Positions 63,096-64,000 of a stretch of 64,000 nt of DNA are shown here, one piece after another; position 1 is the first letter of the stretch; each line of letters opens with the position of its first letter. A program made the translations under genes and the position numbers. Below the pieces are notes generated by a model, which was not told where the DNA came from, did no database searches, and worked only from the letters and a program-made list of their open reading frames with translations. The stretch lies in assembly GCA_000940995.1 (NCBI GenBank), contig CP005973.1, forward strand, positions 1,426,001 to 1,490,000, read 5' to 3'. The stretch comes from Photobacterium gaetbulicola Gung47 (GTDB taxonomy: Bacteria > Pseudomonadota > Gammaproteobacteria > Enterobacterales > Vibrionaceae).

Positions 63096-64000
63096 TCAAA
63101 ACCGTCCTGCCAACACCGATGTATCGAAAGCAGGGTCTGACTTACACTCGGGGATTGGCCATAGCCTCCAACACGAAAGTGCAAGGAAACATGCCACCGG
63201 CGAAGCCGTCTTTGTTGATGACCGCCTCGACCTGCAGGATCAGCTCCACCTCTATGCCCGGCTGAGCCCCCACGCCCACGCCAGGATCGCCGCACTGGAT
63301 GTCCGCCCGTGCTATGAGTTCGACGGCGTTGCACTCGCGGTCACCAGCAAGGATATTCCAGGCGAGATAGATATCGGTACCATCTTTCCCGGAGACCCGC
63401 TGCTTGCCGACGCCGTAGTGGAATATATCGGCCAGCCAGTGCTGATCGTGGCCGCCGATGCGCCGGAGACCGCCTACCGGGCCGCACAAGCGGCTATCAT
63501 CGAATATGAGGAATTACCGGCAACACTCGGCATCAAGCAAGCGCTGGAAAAAAAGCAATTAGTCTGCGACAAACGTTGGCAACGCAGGGGCGACGCCAAG
63601 GCCGCCCTCGCCAGGGCCCGCCATAAAATCGAGGGGGAAATCAATATTGGAGGCCAAGAACACTTCTATATGGAACCCCAGGCCAGCCAAGCTGTGCCGA
63701 CAGAAGACGGCGGCATGACCGTCTATGCGTCGACCCAAAACCCGAGTGATGTCCAGCGACAAGTCGCCAAGGTCCTCGGCACCCAGATGTGCAATGTCGT
63801 GGTCGATACCCGCCGCATTGGCGGTGGCTTTGGCGGGAAAGAAACCCAGGCCGCAGGACCGGCCTGTATGGCGGCGGTTGTCTCCCACCTCACCGGGCGT
63901 CCGGCCAAAATCTGCCTCTACCGCCAAGAAGATATGCTGATGACCGGCAAGCGCCACCCCTTCTACAACCGCTACACTGTCGGCTTTGACGACAGCGGCG
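63088..64000 (+). CDS. xdhB: Xanthine dehydrogenase large subunit (molybdopterin), N-terminus
   Basis: Runs off the right edge; 304 codons visible. It starts with ATG 63088 inside the end of xdhA. Features are those of molybdenum hydroxylases: KHATGEAVFVDD, NIGGQEHFYMEPQA and RRIGGGFGGKETQ, which form part of the molybdopterin/substrate region. It oxidises hypoxanthine and xanthine. The active-site glutamate near the C-terminus lies outside the window. Confidence 0.93.
   Translation, partial: MANQNRPANTDVSKAGSDLHSGIGHSLQHESARKHATGEAVFVDDRLDLQDQLHLYARLSPHAHARIAALDVRPCYEFDGVALAVTSKDIPGEIDIGTIFPGDPLLADAVVEYIGQPVLIVAADAPETAYRAAQAAIIEYEELPATLGIKQALEKKQLVCDKRWQRRGDAKAALARARHKIEGEINIGGQEHFYMEPQASQAVPTEDGGMTVYASTQNPSDVQRQVAKVLGTQMCNVVVDTRRIGGGFGGKETQAAGPACMAAVVSHLTGRPAKICLYRQEDMLMTGKRHPFYNRYTVGFDDSG

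Noticed and set aside
1..64000. CRISPR arrays, insertion sequences, prophage or integrons
   Set aside because: No regularly spaced repeats, transposase, integrase or attachment-site features were seen in this window.

Overview
The window looks like a chromosomal segment of a marine gammaproteobacterium of the Vibrionaceae, most likely Photobacterium or a close relative. The proteins resemble Vibrio/Photobacterium families (DUF3392, DUF2058/YaiL, LruC, ModE, ribose operon, AstB, a second secDF pair). One copy of a palindromic intergenic repeat of a type I associate with this family is present at 18528-18582. No rRNA, CRISPR array, phage or insertion sequence was seen.

The centre of interest is a selenium and glycine-reductase block (about 7.99-27.94 kb). 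selC (tRNA-Sec), selA and selB lie together on the minus strand. grdX and an unrecognised 304-residue gene are divergent from them. After a short interlude (an antiporter, a VOC protein and a three-gene redox operon) comes a nine-gene minus-strand operon: trxB-trxA-grdA1-grdA2-grdC-grdD-selD-grdE-grdB. Four of these genes (both grdA copies, selD and grdB) carry an in-frame UGA at the expected selenocysteine position, so ordinary gene callers break them. The set supplies electrons (TrxB/TrxA), selenium activation (SelD), Sec insertion (SelA, SelB, SelC) and a complete glycine reductase that would turn glycine into acetyl phosphate. An M18 aminopeptidase and a POT-family peptide symporter follow on the other side and could feed it amino acids.

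Left of this block are the start of arfB, small proteins, NAD malic enzyme, a pair of overlapping tiny genes, a lipoprotein exonuclease-family gene broken by one amber codon, a 6-phospho-beta-glucosidase and an sgrR-like pseudogene. To the right are an ascorbate-type PTS with a divergent LacI-family regulator and strong operators, DsrE-like and ModE genes, and the full ribose set rbsDACBKR with RbsR-like operators. Next come a divergent SDR versus LysR-esterase pair, a LruC/lipoprotein pair, astB, a CDF transporter, tag, an HD phosphohydrolase, metC, secDF and a beta-hydroxyacid dehydrogenase. Xanthine dehydrogenase follows, with xdhB running off the right edge.

Decay is visible at several points: the amber pseudogene, the sgrR remnant, an outer-membrane-barrel tail at 14.5-14.8 kb, and short headless reading frames at 7.3, 51.0 and 53.4 kb. 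All calls rest on reading the sequence and on remembered family features. No database search was run.
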